DNA of 64,000 nt, from contig JBCCHB010000045.1 of assembly GCA_039028975.1 (NCBI GenBank), positions 1 to 64,000 of the forward strand. Direction: 5' to 3'. The translations under genes and the position numbers were made by a program. This DNA comes from JAHBNG01 sp039028975. GTDB taxonomy: Bacteria; Chloroflexota; Anaerolineae; Caldilineales; Caldilineaceae. Every line of letters begins with the position of its first letter. Positions within the stretch are counted from its first letter, which is position 1. The notes below the pieces were generated by a model that saw only the letters and a program-made list of their open reading frames with translations, was not told the origin of the DNA and did no database searches. This document shows, in pieces, positions 44,693 to 53,523 of this stretch.

Positions 44693-46660
44693 CTACCGCA
44701 CACCAAGCCCTGTGCGCTCTTCCAGCCTTCGGCTGTAGGCTGATACGACCGAACTAACCAGGAAGTAAAGCACAAACATAAATGCATATAACTCAGAGCG
44801 TAGCCCCAACCACTCTTGATTGGCAATGATGGCGCGTACCACACCAACCAAATCGATCATCCCAACCAGCGCCACCAGTGATGATGATTTAAATGTGGCG
44901 ATTACAGCCCCGGCCAAGGGCGGAATCAGGATCCGTAACGCCTGGGGCAAAATGATAAAGCGATATTTCTGAAGCGTATTTAATCCCAATGAATCCGACG
45001 CCTCATACTGTCCCTTGCCCAAGGCTTGTAGACCGCCACGTACCAACTCAGCCATATACGCCGCAGAGAAGATTGTATATCCGATAATCACCGCCCAAAA
45101 CTTAGGGATACTATCAGCATCCACAGGGGCGAAGAAGGGGGCCATAATAATAGCCATAAAGAGCAAAGTGATGAGCGGTACACCGCGGATGATCTCAATA
45201 GACAAGATACTAAAGGCTTGAACAACGTTGCCATCAAATGAGCGATGGAAGTAGAAGTTTGCAATCGGTATCAGCAAAGGCCACAAGAAGAACAGTCCTT
45301 CGACAATATTACGCGCATCGGGAAACAGATTTACAGAAGTACCATAAAGGAAATAACCCGCCACAGCAATCGCAATGGGTAGCGTGATCCGGCTTGGCAA
45401 TTCCCAGCGATCAGCTAGATATTTTAATGCAACGGTCACTAATACCACTAGCAATGGCCAGAAAGAAATAAGATGCTCTGTAACAGAAAGCTCTTCCGAA
45501 AATTGGGCTGCAGAGCTTGTGTAGAGCAGATAAGCAGATGACACAATAGCAATTGGCCATGTAATCCAAGGCGGAATACCTTGCGCATCATTACGACGCC
45601 CTAAGGCCAATAAAATACCAATAGGAAAGGACAGAATATTGACAAATATGGCAAAAATGACCGTCAGCAAAAGGCCGCCCCATTTATCTACATCAATCGG
45701 CGTAAAGATCTCTGTGGCAGCGATCAAACGCCAGACTACATAGATCACAGGCCACCCCAAGAGCCAGTAGGCAACTTGCTTTTCATCTACCCGAATAACG
45801 CTAAAAAACCAAAAAATCATCATGAGTGCTAAGGCGGTAATGATACCATAGAGAATGTGGAGCACATTGAAGTACAGTCCGCCGATGTCGACGATTGGTC
45901 CAACAACTAATGCGTTAAAGCCAAGAGCCGTCCAGGGCCAACTGTCAAAAAAGGTGACGCTTCGGTCCTCCAGCACAGGTTCTAGACCAGCCAGAAAAAT
46001 ATAAGCCAAAAATGGTGATGCCAGCCAGAGATAGTTCATCATCGTGCCGAAGAGCGGAGCCGACGTCTTAGTAGAGGGGCGAGTGGCGATATATGTAAGC
46101 AACCAAAGCAGCCCCACAATAATGGTTATGCCTGCAACCCGCCAGGTATGTTCAGGCTCCAGCAATCCAGTTAGAAGAAGTTTGCGCGCACCCCAAATAA
46201 CGCCCCAGGAGGCACCAGTTGAGCGTACGTCAGGTGCGGTCATCTCCGGTGCAAAGGTGGCGTCGACATATCCCCAACTCCAGATGGCAGCAGAAGTCAT
46301 GCCCACCAGGAGCGCGAGAAGCAGCGTAATGATGGTGTTAGAGACTGAATTGAGCATATTCCCATTCAGCCAGCGCGATAAGGGTGTATGGAGCGTAAAT
46401 AGCTCTCCTACTACAGATAGAACAACAGCAATGCCCCATATACCAACAATGGCTCCCGCCCGTACTGGCGCAGATTGGAGCTGGCTATAGGTGAGTCCTA
46501 CAGTGACTACAGTTAGAAAAAGAACCCACAAAAAGAGCCAACGGTTGCCGGTAATATTGTCCTGAAGAAAATATCGCCAGTTGAACTTTCTTGAGAATGA
46601 GCCACGTGGCTGCACTGGTGCAGCGGCCGGTGGCCCCGTAGTAATTGTTGCTTCAGCCAT
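44693..46660 (-). CDS. aapM: Amino-acid ABC transporter permease (AapM-like)
   Basis: A 655-residue polytopic membrane protein. The C-terminal third (about 430-650) is the HEAA-type permease domain with SIEIIRGVPLITLLFM and the coupling EAA motif ASDSLGLNTLQKYRFIILPQALRILIPPL (about 575-603). About 400 N-terminal residues add at least eight more hydrophobic segments, considerably more than the roughly 380-residue AapM proteins of proteobacteria. The extra helices have no family I recognise. Likely pairs with the permease encoded upstream. Confidence 0.9.
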   Translation of the reverse strand: MAEATITTGPPAAAPVQPRGSFSRKFNWRYFLQDNITGNRWLFLWVLFLTVVTVGLTYSQLQSAPVRAGAIVGIWGIAVVLSVVGELFTLHTPLSRWLNGNMLNSVSNTIITLLLALLVGMTSAAIWSWGYVDATFAPEMTAPDVRSTGASWGVIWGARKLLLTGLLEPEHTWRVAGITIIVGLLWLLTYIATRPSTKTSAPLFGTMMNYLWLASPFLAYIFLAGLEPVLEDRSVTFFDSWPWTALGFNALVVGPIVDIGGLYFNVLHILYGIITALALMMIFWFFSVIRVDEKQVAYWLLGWPVIYVVWRLIAATEIFTPIDVDKWGGLLLTVIFAIFVNILSFPIGILLALGRRNDAQGIPPWITWPIAIVSSAYLLYTSSAAQFSEELSVTEHLISFWPLLVVLVTVALKYLADRWELPSRITLPIAIAVAGYFLYGTSVNLFPDARNIVEGLFFLWPLLIPIANFYFHRSFDGNVVQAFSILSIEIIRGVPLITLLFMAIIMAPFFAPVDADSIPKFWAVIIGYTIFSAAYMAELVRGGLQALGKGQYEASDSLGLNTLQKYRFIILPQALRILIPPLAGAVIATFKSSSLVALVGMIDLVGVVRAIIANQEWLGLRSELYAFMFVLYFLVSSVVSAYSRRLEERTGLGVR

Positions 46661-46762
46661 ACTTTTTTATCAACCCACCTATTACACAGTTTTCAGTGTC
46701 ATCCTAAATAGAACTAACAGTCAGCAATTGATACCGACCACTGACACCTACCAACCACTAAA

Positions 46763-48391
46763 CTACCGTTCTACCAAAACGATTCTCTCATTATACCAAT
46801 TCAATAATGCCGAGAAGAAGATGCTGATTGCCAGATAGACCAGCATGATGATAATCATAATCTGCAATGCGCGTCCAGACTGGTTCATCAGCACTTGCGA
46901 AATCAGATACATCTCCGGAAAGGCAACCGCCACGCCCAAACTTGTGTCTTTCATCAGACTCAAATACGTACTAATCAATGGTGGAATAATCACTCTCAGT
47001 GCCTGGGGCATCACAATGAGCGACAGTCGCTGCCCTTCATCCAGCCCCAAGGCGCGGGCCGCTTCTGTCTGCCCCTTGGAAACGGATAAGATACCCGCAC
47101 GCACCACTTCCGCCAATCCCCCGGCGTAGAAGATAGTCAAACCCAAGAAGAGTGCAAAGAACTCACCAGTCATTTGCCAACCGCCGATAACGTTAAATCC
47201 CTCAAACGCTGGCGTGCTGATGGCAACCGGTGCCTCGGCAATTGGTACAACTTGGTAAGCATTCGGATCTTCTAACTCTACCAATCCCTCATTTAATTCA
47301 TCCTTCGTAGCCACAACCAACTCACAACGCCCACTTTCCAAAGAAGAACCAGCTCTGGCTGGGGTTCCGCTGCGGCGGACCACTTCATATGGAATGTTCT
47401 CCGCTCGTAGTCGATTGGTCAGATTGGGTTCAGAGGCAGAATCGCGTAATGCACAAATTTTGAAGGATATTTCCTCCAAAGCCTCTTCGGACATCGTTTC
47501 GAATTCGCTCACATCACCGACACCACTTCGGGCAATTACCAATGCAGGGATATCATCAAACGAGTTGATTCCGCTTGATTTTGTCACCAGTAGCCCTTCG
47601 TGGTTTGCCATAGCCAGGGCAACGAACCAACCAATAACGGTCAACAGAACAAAGGTACCAAAGCTCCAAGCAAAGCGATGGTTGTCTGCCCCCGTCTCAA
47701 TTTGGCGTCGCCCTAAGTAGCGCCAAAGGAAAATCATCAAGATAAGTCCAACAATCACAAATCCCATCCAAATCGTTCCCGACTCCATCAATCTGGGCCA
47801 GGGCATGCTTAGACCACGGTTGGACAAGAAGATGGGCAAGCCAAAGGGCTGGAACGCTTCTTTGATATCTGGCAATGCTAAAATAACGGAAAAATAGATA
47901 AGCAATAGCTGAATCAGAATTGGCGTATTGCGGATAATTTCAATATAAGCTAGCGAAATGTTAGAAACAAGCCAATTATCGGAAAGGCGCGCAATACCCA
48001 TAACCGTCCCCAGAATGGTTGTGGCTACCAGTGCGAGCAACCCTACTCGGAATGTGTTGACAATCCCATTAATAAAGGCCCACCAGAATGAATCCGTGGT
48101 CTCATACTCAAGCATTGTATCCGAGATATCAAAGCCAGCATTCTCCTGCATGAAGTCGTAGGCACATCGAAAGGATGAACCACCATCGCTACAGCGAAAT
48201 TGTGCTTCACCCAATTTGCTGGCGTTCGCAATAAAGTTTGTCCCAATCGAAACGGCTCCATAGACCAGCAGGGCAATGAATACAATTTGACCAATTACGC
48301 CTAGAAAGCGGACATCAAAAATATAGGAAATAAGTCTATTAAAGAGGCTTTTGTTAGATTTCGTGGAAAGGGTGGACGCAATTTGGGTCAT
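46763..48391 (-). CDS. aapQ: Amino-acid ABC transporter permease (AapQ-like) with extra binding-protein-like segment
   Basis: A 542-residue permease. N-terminal helices, then the HEAA signature YIEIIRNTPILIQLLLIYF (about 160-178), and a C-terminal EAA motif AARALGLDEGQRLSLIVMPQALRVIIPPL (about 450-478). Between two membrane regions, residues about 270-385 are hydrophilic. Part of this (ICALRDSASEPNLTNRLRAE..., ESGRCELVVATKDEL) aligns with the same operon's binding protein (VCVATGTTTEKNLADVMRQ..., AEGRCDAYTTDTSAL). AapQ proteins are usually about 400 residues. Second gene of the operon. Confidence 0.9.
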   Translation of the reverse strand: MTQIASTLSTKSNKSLFNRLISYIFDVRFLGVIGQIVFIALLVYGAVSIGTNFIANASKLGEAQFRCSDGGSSFRCAYDFMQENAGFDISDTMLEYETTDSFWWAFINGIVNTFRVGLLALVATTILGTVMGIARLSDNWLVSNISLAYIEIIRNTPILIQLLLIYFSVILALPDIKEAFQPFGLPIFLSNRGLSMPWPRLMESGTIWMGFVIVGLILMIFLWRYLGRRQIETGADNHRFAWSFGTFVLLTVIGWFVALAMANHEGLLVTKSSGINSFDDIPALVIARSGVGDVSEFETMSEEALEEISFKICALRDSASEPNLTNRLRAENIPYEVVRRSGTPARAGSSLESGRCELVVATKDELNEGLVELEDPNAYQVVPIAEAPVAISTPAFEGFNVIGGWQMTGEFFALFLGLTIFYAGGLAEVVRAGILSVSKGQTEAARALGLDEGQRLSLIVMPQALRVIIPPLISTYLSLMKDTSLGVAVAFPEMYLISQVLMNQSGRALQIMIIIMLVYLAISIFFSALLNWYNERIVLVER

Positions 48392-48408
48392 AAATCATCA
48401 TCCTACAC

Positions 48409-48487
48409 TACGGTTGCTTTCAAAACGGTAGCTCTATTTTGTTCTACATACGATACTAAACTACGGTTTTGCAACGGAGCCAAATAT
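48409..48487 (-). repeat. Family-B MITE-like repeat, copy B6
   Basis: Minus-strand: TATATTTGGCTCCGTTGCAAAACCGTAG ... GCTACCGTTTTGAAAGCAACCGTAG in outline. It lies between binding-protein and permease genes, inside the operon. Confidence 0.65.
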
Positions 48488-48552
48488 AAAAGGGGTAATA
48501 ACCACAAGAATAAAACAAGATGAGTAGTTGACATCACGGTAAAATTTGAACA

Positions 48553-48582
48553 AAAGCCCCTGCTCGATTGAGCAGAGGCTTT
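48553..48582 (-). terminator. Attenuator hairpin downstream of the binding-protein gene
   Basis: AAAGCCCCTGCTC/GAGCAGAGGCTTT form a 13-bp stem with one mismatch, 20 nt past the binding-protein stop; on the minus strand the stem is followed by TTG. Typical position for keeping binding protein in excess over permeases. Confidence 0.75.
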
Positions 48583-48602
48583 AAATTAACTAATCATTCG
48601 AT

Positions 48603-49760
48603 TTAGCGGAATGGTGGAGAGTACATCAAGCCACCCTCTGTCCACAGAGCATTAGTCCCGCGAGCCAAATTGAAGGGCGTGCCCTCACCAAGATGGCGCT
48701 CGAAAATTTCGCCGTAGTTACCGACCTGCTTGATAATCTGGTAGCAGAAGTCGTCACTTAGACCCATCGCCTCACCATGACCGCCCTCTGAGCCTAACGT
48801 ATTGAGGATGACAGGATTGTCGCTGCCTAGCATTTCATCCACATTCTCAGAGCTAATACCAAACTCTTCAGCCTGAATGGTGCAGTTAACCGACCATTTG
48901 ACAATGTCGAACCAGTTGTCGTCGCCATGGCGAACCAGCGGTCCCAGGGGCTCTTTTGACATAACAACAGGCAGAATCGTCACTGAAGAAGGATCATCGA
49001 AGAGCGTAGACTGGGAAACTAGAGCGGAGGTATCAGTGGTATATGCATCACAACGACCTTCAGCAAAAGCAGAACGAGTTACGTCGCCAGTGTCTTCAAA
49101 AGTCACAGCTTCGTAATCAATATCAAGTTGACGCATTACGTCAGCTAGGTTCTTCTCTGTTGTTGTTCCAGTTGCCACACAAACAGAGCCACCTTCCAGA
49201 TCTTCCAAAGACTCAATGCCAGAATCGCTGCGAACCATCATACCTTGACCATCATAGAAGACAGTAGGCGCAAAGTCGAAACCAAGGGCCGTATCACGGC
49301 TAGAGGTCCACGTTGTGTTGTTGCTCAATACATCCGCTTCACCAGACTGAAGAATGGGGAAACGGGTGGTACCGGTGGTAACAACTGGCTCAATGGCCTC
49401 AGCATCACCGAGAGCTGCCGCGGCAAATGCCTTACAGAAATCAACATTGAAGCCTTCCCAGCTACCATCTTCCTTAATAAAGGCAAAACCAGGGGTAGCA
49501 CCAGCTCCTGTTCCACATTTGAGAATACCGCGGTCCTTAACTGTGGCAAGGGTAGAAGCGCCTTGTTCCTCAGGTGCTTCAGCTTCAGCTTCTGCGGGTG
49601 CCTCTTCTTCAGCTTCTGCGGGTGCGGCAGCTTCTTCCGCCACAGGCTCTGCCTCTGCTGGCTCTGGTCCCGCAGCAGGACCAAAGCAGGCCACAACGAT
49701 CATGCCCAATAGCATTGCGCCTACCAGACCTAGGGTGTACATCTTAGTATTCTTTAACAT
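48603..49760 (-). CDS. aapJ: Amino-acid ABC transporter substrate-binding lipoprotein (AapJ-like)
   Basis: A 385-residue type-II periplasmic-type binding protein. Signal peptide with lipobox MIVVAC (Cys25), then an Ala/Glu/Pro tether (about 28-68), then two lobes beginning TLATVKDRGILKCGTG. ESLEDLEGGSVCVATGTTTEKN marks the hinge/ligand region as in AapJ general L-amino-acid binders. Conserved GRCDAYTTDTSAL near 240. GGAG lies 7 nt before the ATG. First gene of the operon and separated from the permeases by the attenuator and B6, consistent with higher expression. Confidence 0.95.
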   Translation of the reverse strand: MLKNTKMYTLGLVGAMLLGMIVVACFGPAAGPEPAEAEPVAEEAAAPAEAEEEAPAEAEAEAPEEQGASTLATVKDRGILKCGTGAGATPGFAFIKEDGSWEGFNVDFCKAFAAAALGDAEAIEPVVTTGTTRFPILQSGEADVLSNNTTWTSSRDTALGFDFAPTVFYDGQGMMVRSDSGIESLEDLEGGSVCVATGTTTEKNLADVMRQLDIDYEAVTFEDTGDVTRSAFAEGRCDAYTTDTSALVSQSTLFDDPSSVTILPVVMSKEPLGPLVRHGDDNWFDIVKWSVNCTIQAEEFGISSENVDEMLGSDNPVILNTLGSEGGHGEAMGLSDDFCYQIIKQVGNYGEIFERHLGEGTPFNLARGTNALWTEGGLMYSPPFR

Positions 49761-50390
49761 TGAATAGCTCCTTTTTTAATTGTGGATTCATCTAATTAGA
49801 TTTATTCACAGACCATAACCTCCTGCTCCGCATCTTAATATGAGCATTCTAGGTTACCATCTATGGTAAAAAGATAAAGTTAGAGACCTAAAACGTGAAA
49901 TCTTATGAGGGCCGCGAAATGACGAAGATGGCTAACTTACATACCGAGATGAATAGACTATCTGCACTGCCTTGTATGAATTGTAAGAAGAATAACTTAG
50001 AACTTTCTTTCCGAGTTCACATATGACGGGGGATGAGGACTGTGACTACAACCGAAATGTGTTGAATAGATTATGCAGGAGAATCAGGATGCTACTATAG
50101 CATGCTCTGTGCGAGCTGTCAAAACTTTAAACACTATGTCTTTCTGCGTTATACTCCAAGTAAATCACACAAGCCTCTTTTTGTAATCCAACAGATTGTC
50201 AATGACAAATTTGTGATTTATGCAGCAACATGCACAACTGCAGATGACCAGAAAAGTCTTGTCTTTACCTTTGCGGAATTATCCAGAGTCGATTGGACGA
50301 GTGCCGGACAAGACTTTTCTGGTATAGTATATATGACTCTTTTCCACAACATGATCGACTCTTTTCAACAAACCAAGGAGAGATAAACGG
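49761..50390. other. Divergent interval between aapJ and MDR dehydrogenase genes
   Basis: 630 nt that must contain the aapJ promoter and the MDR-gene promoter. The open frame at 50102-50386 is rejected: its last third is inside repeat A8. No riboswitch or operator is evident. Confidence 0.55.
50241..50334 (+). repeat. Family-A MITE-like repeat, copy A8 (best TIRs)
   Basis: Perfect 16-bp terminal inverted repeats: CCAGAAAAGTCTTGTC (50248-50263) and GACAAGACTTTTCTGG (50307-50322), a 75-nt core. The right flank is TATAGTATATA. Oriented toward the dehydrogenase gene, 57 nt away. Confidence 0.85.
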
Positions 50391-51416
50391 ATGAATGCGC
50401 TCGTATGGGAAGCACCACGCACAGTCACAATGCGTGAGCAACTCGTCCCCACCCCCCAATCAGAGGAGGCACTGATCAAAGTTGCCTTTGCCGGAATTTG
50501 TGGCTCAGAGCTTGGCGGATATCTAGGCCATAATGCGCTCAGAGTGCCACCGCTAGTCATGGGCCATGAATTTTCCGGAACCATCGTAGAACTTGGTGAC
50601 TCGGCTCAGCAGTTCAACTCCTCCTTAGAAGTGAACCAAGCTGTCACAGTGAACCCACTTGACTATGATGAAGATTGTGAATTCGTAGCTCGAGGGCTGC
50701 ATCACCTAAGCCCCACTCGTAAGTTGCTGGGTGCCCACCGCCCAGGTGCCTATGCTGACTATGTAAGCGTGCCAGCCAAGTCGATCTCACCCCTTCCAGA
50801 AGGGCTGTCTCTTCGTGAAGGAAGTTTAACAGAACCGGTTGCCTGTGGCGTACGTATCGGAGAGTTAGCTGGTGATGTAGAGGGCAAGGAGTGCCTGATT
50901 ATTGGTGCAGGTCCCATTGGCCTACTTGCGTTACAAACTTTGCTGCTCAAAGGTGCCAATCGAATTTTCATTGCGGATCTAGACGCTGAACGGCTAGCCA
51001 TGGGAGCTGCGCTTGGTGGCGAAGCGCTCGATCCAACGGCAGTCAATGTAGTGGATACAATCAAAGAAGAGACGGGAGGGCAAGGCGTACCGTTAACGAT
51101 AGATGCTGTTGGCACAGGTGGAACCCGTACCCAATGCGTTTCGGCTACCTGCGCCACGGGGACGCTTATTTTGAGCGGGCTGCATGAAGAGGTAAGCGAA
51201 ATACCCGCGGCCGACATCATCCGCCGGGAGATTAAAGTTCAAGGCTCATTTGCTTATTCACCGACCAACTTTGCCCAAGCTATTGACCTGCTTGCCGCCA
51301 AGAAAATACGTCTCGATCCGTGGATTGTGGAAGCACCCTTAGCAGAGGGAGGAAAGTGGTTTGATCGCTTGATTGACGCGCCAGGAAATGTTTCTAAGGT
51401 ACTGTTGGTTCCCTGA
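50391..51416 (+). CDS. Zinc-type MDR polyol/sugar dehydrogenase, structural-zinc lobe missing
   Basis: A 341-residue medium-chain dehydrogenase. The catalytic zinc region is present (CGSELGGYLGHN about 35; VMGHEFSG about 58-65) and the NAD-binding motif is IIGAGPIGLLALQ (about 168-180) with acidic IADLDAER, preferring NAD. The structural-zinc lobe, normally four Cys, reads PLDYDEDCEFVARGLHHLSPTRKLLG with a single Cys, so that zinc is probably absent. Relatives oxidise threonine, sorbitol or galactitol phosphate; substrate unknown. AAGGAGA is well placed. It heads a region of sugar-related genes, although the next genes are on the other strand. Confidence 0.88.
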   Translation: MNALVWEAPRTVTMREQLVPTPQSEEALIKVAFAGICGSELGGYLGHNALRVPPLVMGHEFSGTIVELGDSAQQFNSSLEVNQAVTVNPLDYDEDCEFVARGLHHLSPTRKLLGAHRPGAYADYVSVPAKSISPLPEGLSLREGSLTEPVACGVRIGELAGDVEGKECLIIGAGPIGLLALQTLLLKGANRIFIADLDAERLAMGAALGGEALDPTAVNVVDTIKEETGGQGVPLTIDAVGTGGTRTQCVSATCATGTLILSGLHEEVSEIPAADIIRREIKVQGSFAYSPTNFAQAIDLLAAKKIRLDPWIVEAPLAEGGKWFDRLIDAPGNVSKVLLVP

Positions 51417-51506
51417 CATAATCAGCGTAAGGGACGGCAAACCGGAGTAGAAAAGTCTTGTAAAGTGAATAGTGGATTCTCGGTAGACCGCAATGACGCT
51501 CGCTCA

Positions 51507-51624
51507 TGTCAATTCGAGGCACCCTAAGGGTACCCGCGACGAGAAATCTTTCTCTGGTCAGATGCCCAAGATTTCTCCTCATACTTCCCTTCGGCTCCGC
51601 TCAGGGCAGGCTCCGAAATGACAG
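51507..51624. repeat. Family-C repeat, copy C1
   Basis: TGTCAATTCGAGG near the left end and CGAAATGACA at the right, with internal GAGAAATCTTTCTC and AGATTTCTCC words pairing. Lies in the 340-nt gap between convergent genes, where nothing else is seen. Confidence 0.6.
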
Positions 51625-51753
51625 ATTGCGGTCTACTGATTCTTACTGGTGGGTGAATGAGGTGGTATCACAGGTGCCGTCATTCATCATTAAGAATTCG
51701 CAATTCACCAATCAGAGAGATTCGATAGAAAGGTGAGATTATTAAACCAATTT

Positions 51754-52512
51754 TTAACGATTCCCTCTGGCCAACCCCTCACCAACCAGATAGGTGTAGC
51801 TTTCCTGTACCGCTTCCATCATATCCGTCGCACAGCGATCCAACTCGACGATAAGCCATTCCGCGTGTTCTTTGCCCGCAGCAATGATGGCTGGCACGTC
51901 GATGACGCCCGATCCCACAGCCGTCATATCACCATCATTGGTGGCAGGGCCGTCTTTAATGTGGAGAAGTGGTGCGCGTTCGCCCAGTGAAGTAATGGTC
52001 TCGACCGGGCTTTGGCCGCCCACCTGAATCCAGTAGGTATCCAGTTCAAAGTAGATACTTGAATCTAAGTTTTCTAACATGACTTGGTTGGCAGGTGTGC
52101 CTTCTACAGTAAGATACTCCCACCAGTGGTTGTGATATCCCAGTTGCAGATCATTTGCATTGCAGACAGCAACGGCCTCGTTCAATACATCACAAACTTC
52201 CTTGATGCCATCTATGGTATCGAACTTGTCACGCATCAGGGCAGGGCAGACCAAGCGCTTGGTGCTAAGAGCGGCCATTGCATCCAACACCTGATTCTTG
52301 TTGTCTCCCACAGGCAGGGGAGAATGGGCACTCGATACTTGGAGGCCCAACTTGGCAAAGAGCTTGGCGGCTCCTTCTGGTGTTGTGCCAGGGAAACCAG
52401 CCGTCTCCACACCCACGTAACCCATTTCAGCTATCTTGGTTACAGTGGCTGTAAAGTCTTCGTTCATGGCATCACGAACGGTGTAAAGTTGAATGCCAAT
52501 GGGAGCTGTCAT
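51754..52512 (-). CDS. Sugar phosphate isomerase/epimerase (TIM barrel)
   Basis: A 252-residue AP-endonuclease-2-type TIM barrel. It shows GIQLYTVRD (about 5-13), EMGYVGVETAG (about 29-39), LGYHNHWWEY (about 128-137) and the metal-ligand segments YFELDTYWIQVGG (about 159-171) and HIKDG (about 190) plus EWLIVELDRC (about 225). Such enzymes isomerise or dehydrate sugars and inosose-type compounds. Near xylA-like and dehydrogenase genes, so a sugar catabolic role is likely. Good Shine-Dalgarno GGAATT. Confidence 0.88.
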   Translation of the reverse strand: MTAPIGIQLYTVRDAMNEDFTATVTKIAEMGYVGVETAGFPGTTPEGAAKLFAKLGLQVSSAHSPLPVGDNKNQVLDAMAALSTKRLVCPALMRDKFDTIDGIKEVCDVLNEAVAVCNANDLQLGYHNHWWEYLTVEGTPANQVMLENLDSSIYFELDTYWIQVGGQSPVETITSLGERAPLLHIKDGPATNDGDMTAVGSGVIDVPAIIAAGKEHAEWLIVELDRCATDMMEAVQESYTYLVGEGLARGNR

Positions 52513-52638
52513 TTGATAATTCCTTCTGTTTTCTTATTAGTTAGTAGAGGGTATCTTGCATCTGTAACCAAGCGCAAGGAGCCTGACACGGACTAGGCTG
52601 ACTTTGGACTAGATGACTAAACGACTGTCGACTACTGA

Positions 52639-53520
52639 TTATGATTGTAATTCGCCAACAGCCTCTTTGAACTGTTTGGCGGTAGCTAAATGTTGATCCA
52701 AATTTTCATACCCGCAGCGCATGGTTTCGATGGCTATGTGGGTTGCACCGACGGCCTGCCATGCTTGGGCCGATGGTAACCATTGGTCCGTTGGTATCTT
52801 GCTGGCAGGGAGCCACATGTCTAACCCAAGGGTATGGGGATCACGCCCTTCATCTTCCATATAGCCTTGGATTTTGTCAATTATGGGTTTGGCTACTTCT
52901 GGCGATTGCCCCCCTGCGCACATCCAACCGGTACCATATCGAGCAATGCGACGGAACGTTGCATCAGCATATCCACCAAACCAAAGCGGTATCGGCTGCT
53001 GAACCGGGAGAGGATTGATGCCTGCATCCGAAACTTTGTGGTATTTCCCGTCAAAGGTGACCAACTGTTTGGTCCATAATTCATTCATCAATTCGATCAT
53101 CTCATCTGATCGTTTGCCCCGGTTTGTAAAGCTTTCGTTGAGGGCCTCGAATTCTACATAGTTCCAGCCTACGCCTACGCCCAAGCGCAGCCGCCCACCG
53201 GAGAGAACGTCGATCTGTGCAGCTTGTTTTGCGACAAGTGCGGTTTGTCTTTGGGGCAACACCAACACACCCGCCGCCAACTCAATCTTTTCGGTTACTC
53301 CAGCCCAATAGCCAAAAAGGACAAAGATCTCCTGAAAGGGGTCACTAAATTTGTAGGGACGACCTTCCCACCCTTCGGGGCGGTCAGGGTTGGCACCGAG
53401 AACGTGATCATAGGCAAGGATATAGTCAAAGCCCATGCCTTCAACGGCTTGGGCATAGTCGCGGATCGCAATAGGATCGGCAGGTGATTCGATTTGGGGA
53501 AAGACGACGCCTAGTTTCAT
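52639..53520 (-). CDS. LLM-class F420-dependent oxidoreductase
   Basis: A 293-residue luciferase-like monooxygenase-fold protein of the F420-type subgroup. MKLGVVFPQIE opens the barrel, and GFDYILAYDHVLG (about 32-44), RLRLGVGVGWNYVEFEALNE (about 118-137) and PIPLWFGGYADATFRRIARYGTGWM (about 176-200) are characteristic. It probably uses coenzyme F420 or FMN for hydride transfer. No F420-biosynthesis genes are in the window. Starts 3 nt after the xylose-isomerase stop with a GGTAAGG sequence before the ATG; likely cotranscribed. Confidence 0.88.
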   Translation of the reverse strand: MKLGVVFPQIESPADPIAIRDYAQAVEGMGFDYILAYDHVLGANPDRPEGWEGRPYKFSDPFQEIFVLFGYWAGVTEKIELAAGVLVLPQRQTALVAKQAAQIDVLSGGRLRLGVGVGWNYVEFEALNESFTNRGKRSDEMIELMNELWTKQLVTFDGKYHKVSDAGINPLPVQQPIPLWFGGYADATFRRIARYGTGWMCAGGQSPEVAKPIIDKIQGYMEDEGRDPHTLGLDMWLPASKIPTDQWLPSAQAWQAVGATHIAIETMRCGYENLDQHLATAKQFKEAVGELQS

Positions 53521-53523
53521 TGG

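Noticed and set aside
50102..50386. 94-residue open frame ahead of the MDR dehydrogenase
   Set aside because: The last third lies in repeat A8 and repeats the peptide seen in the A5 read-through; no ribosome-binding site.
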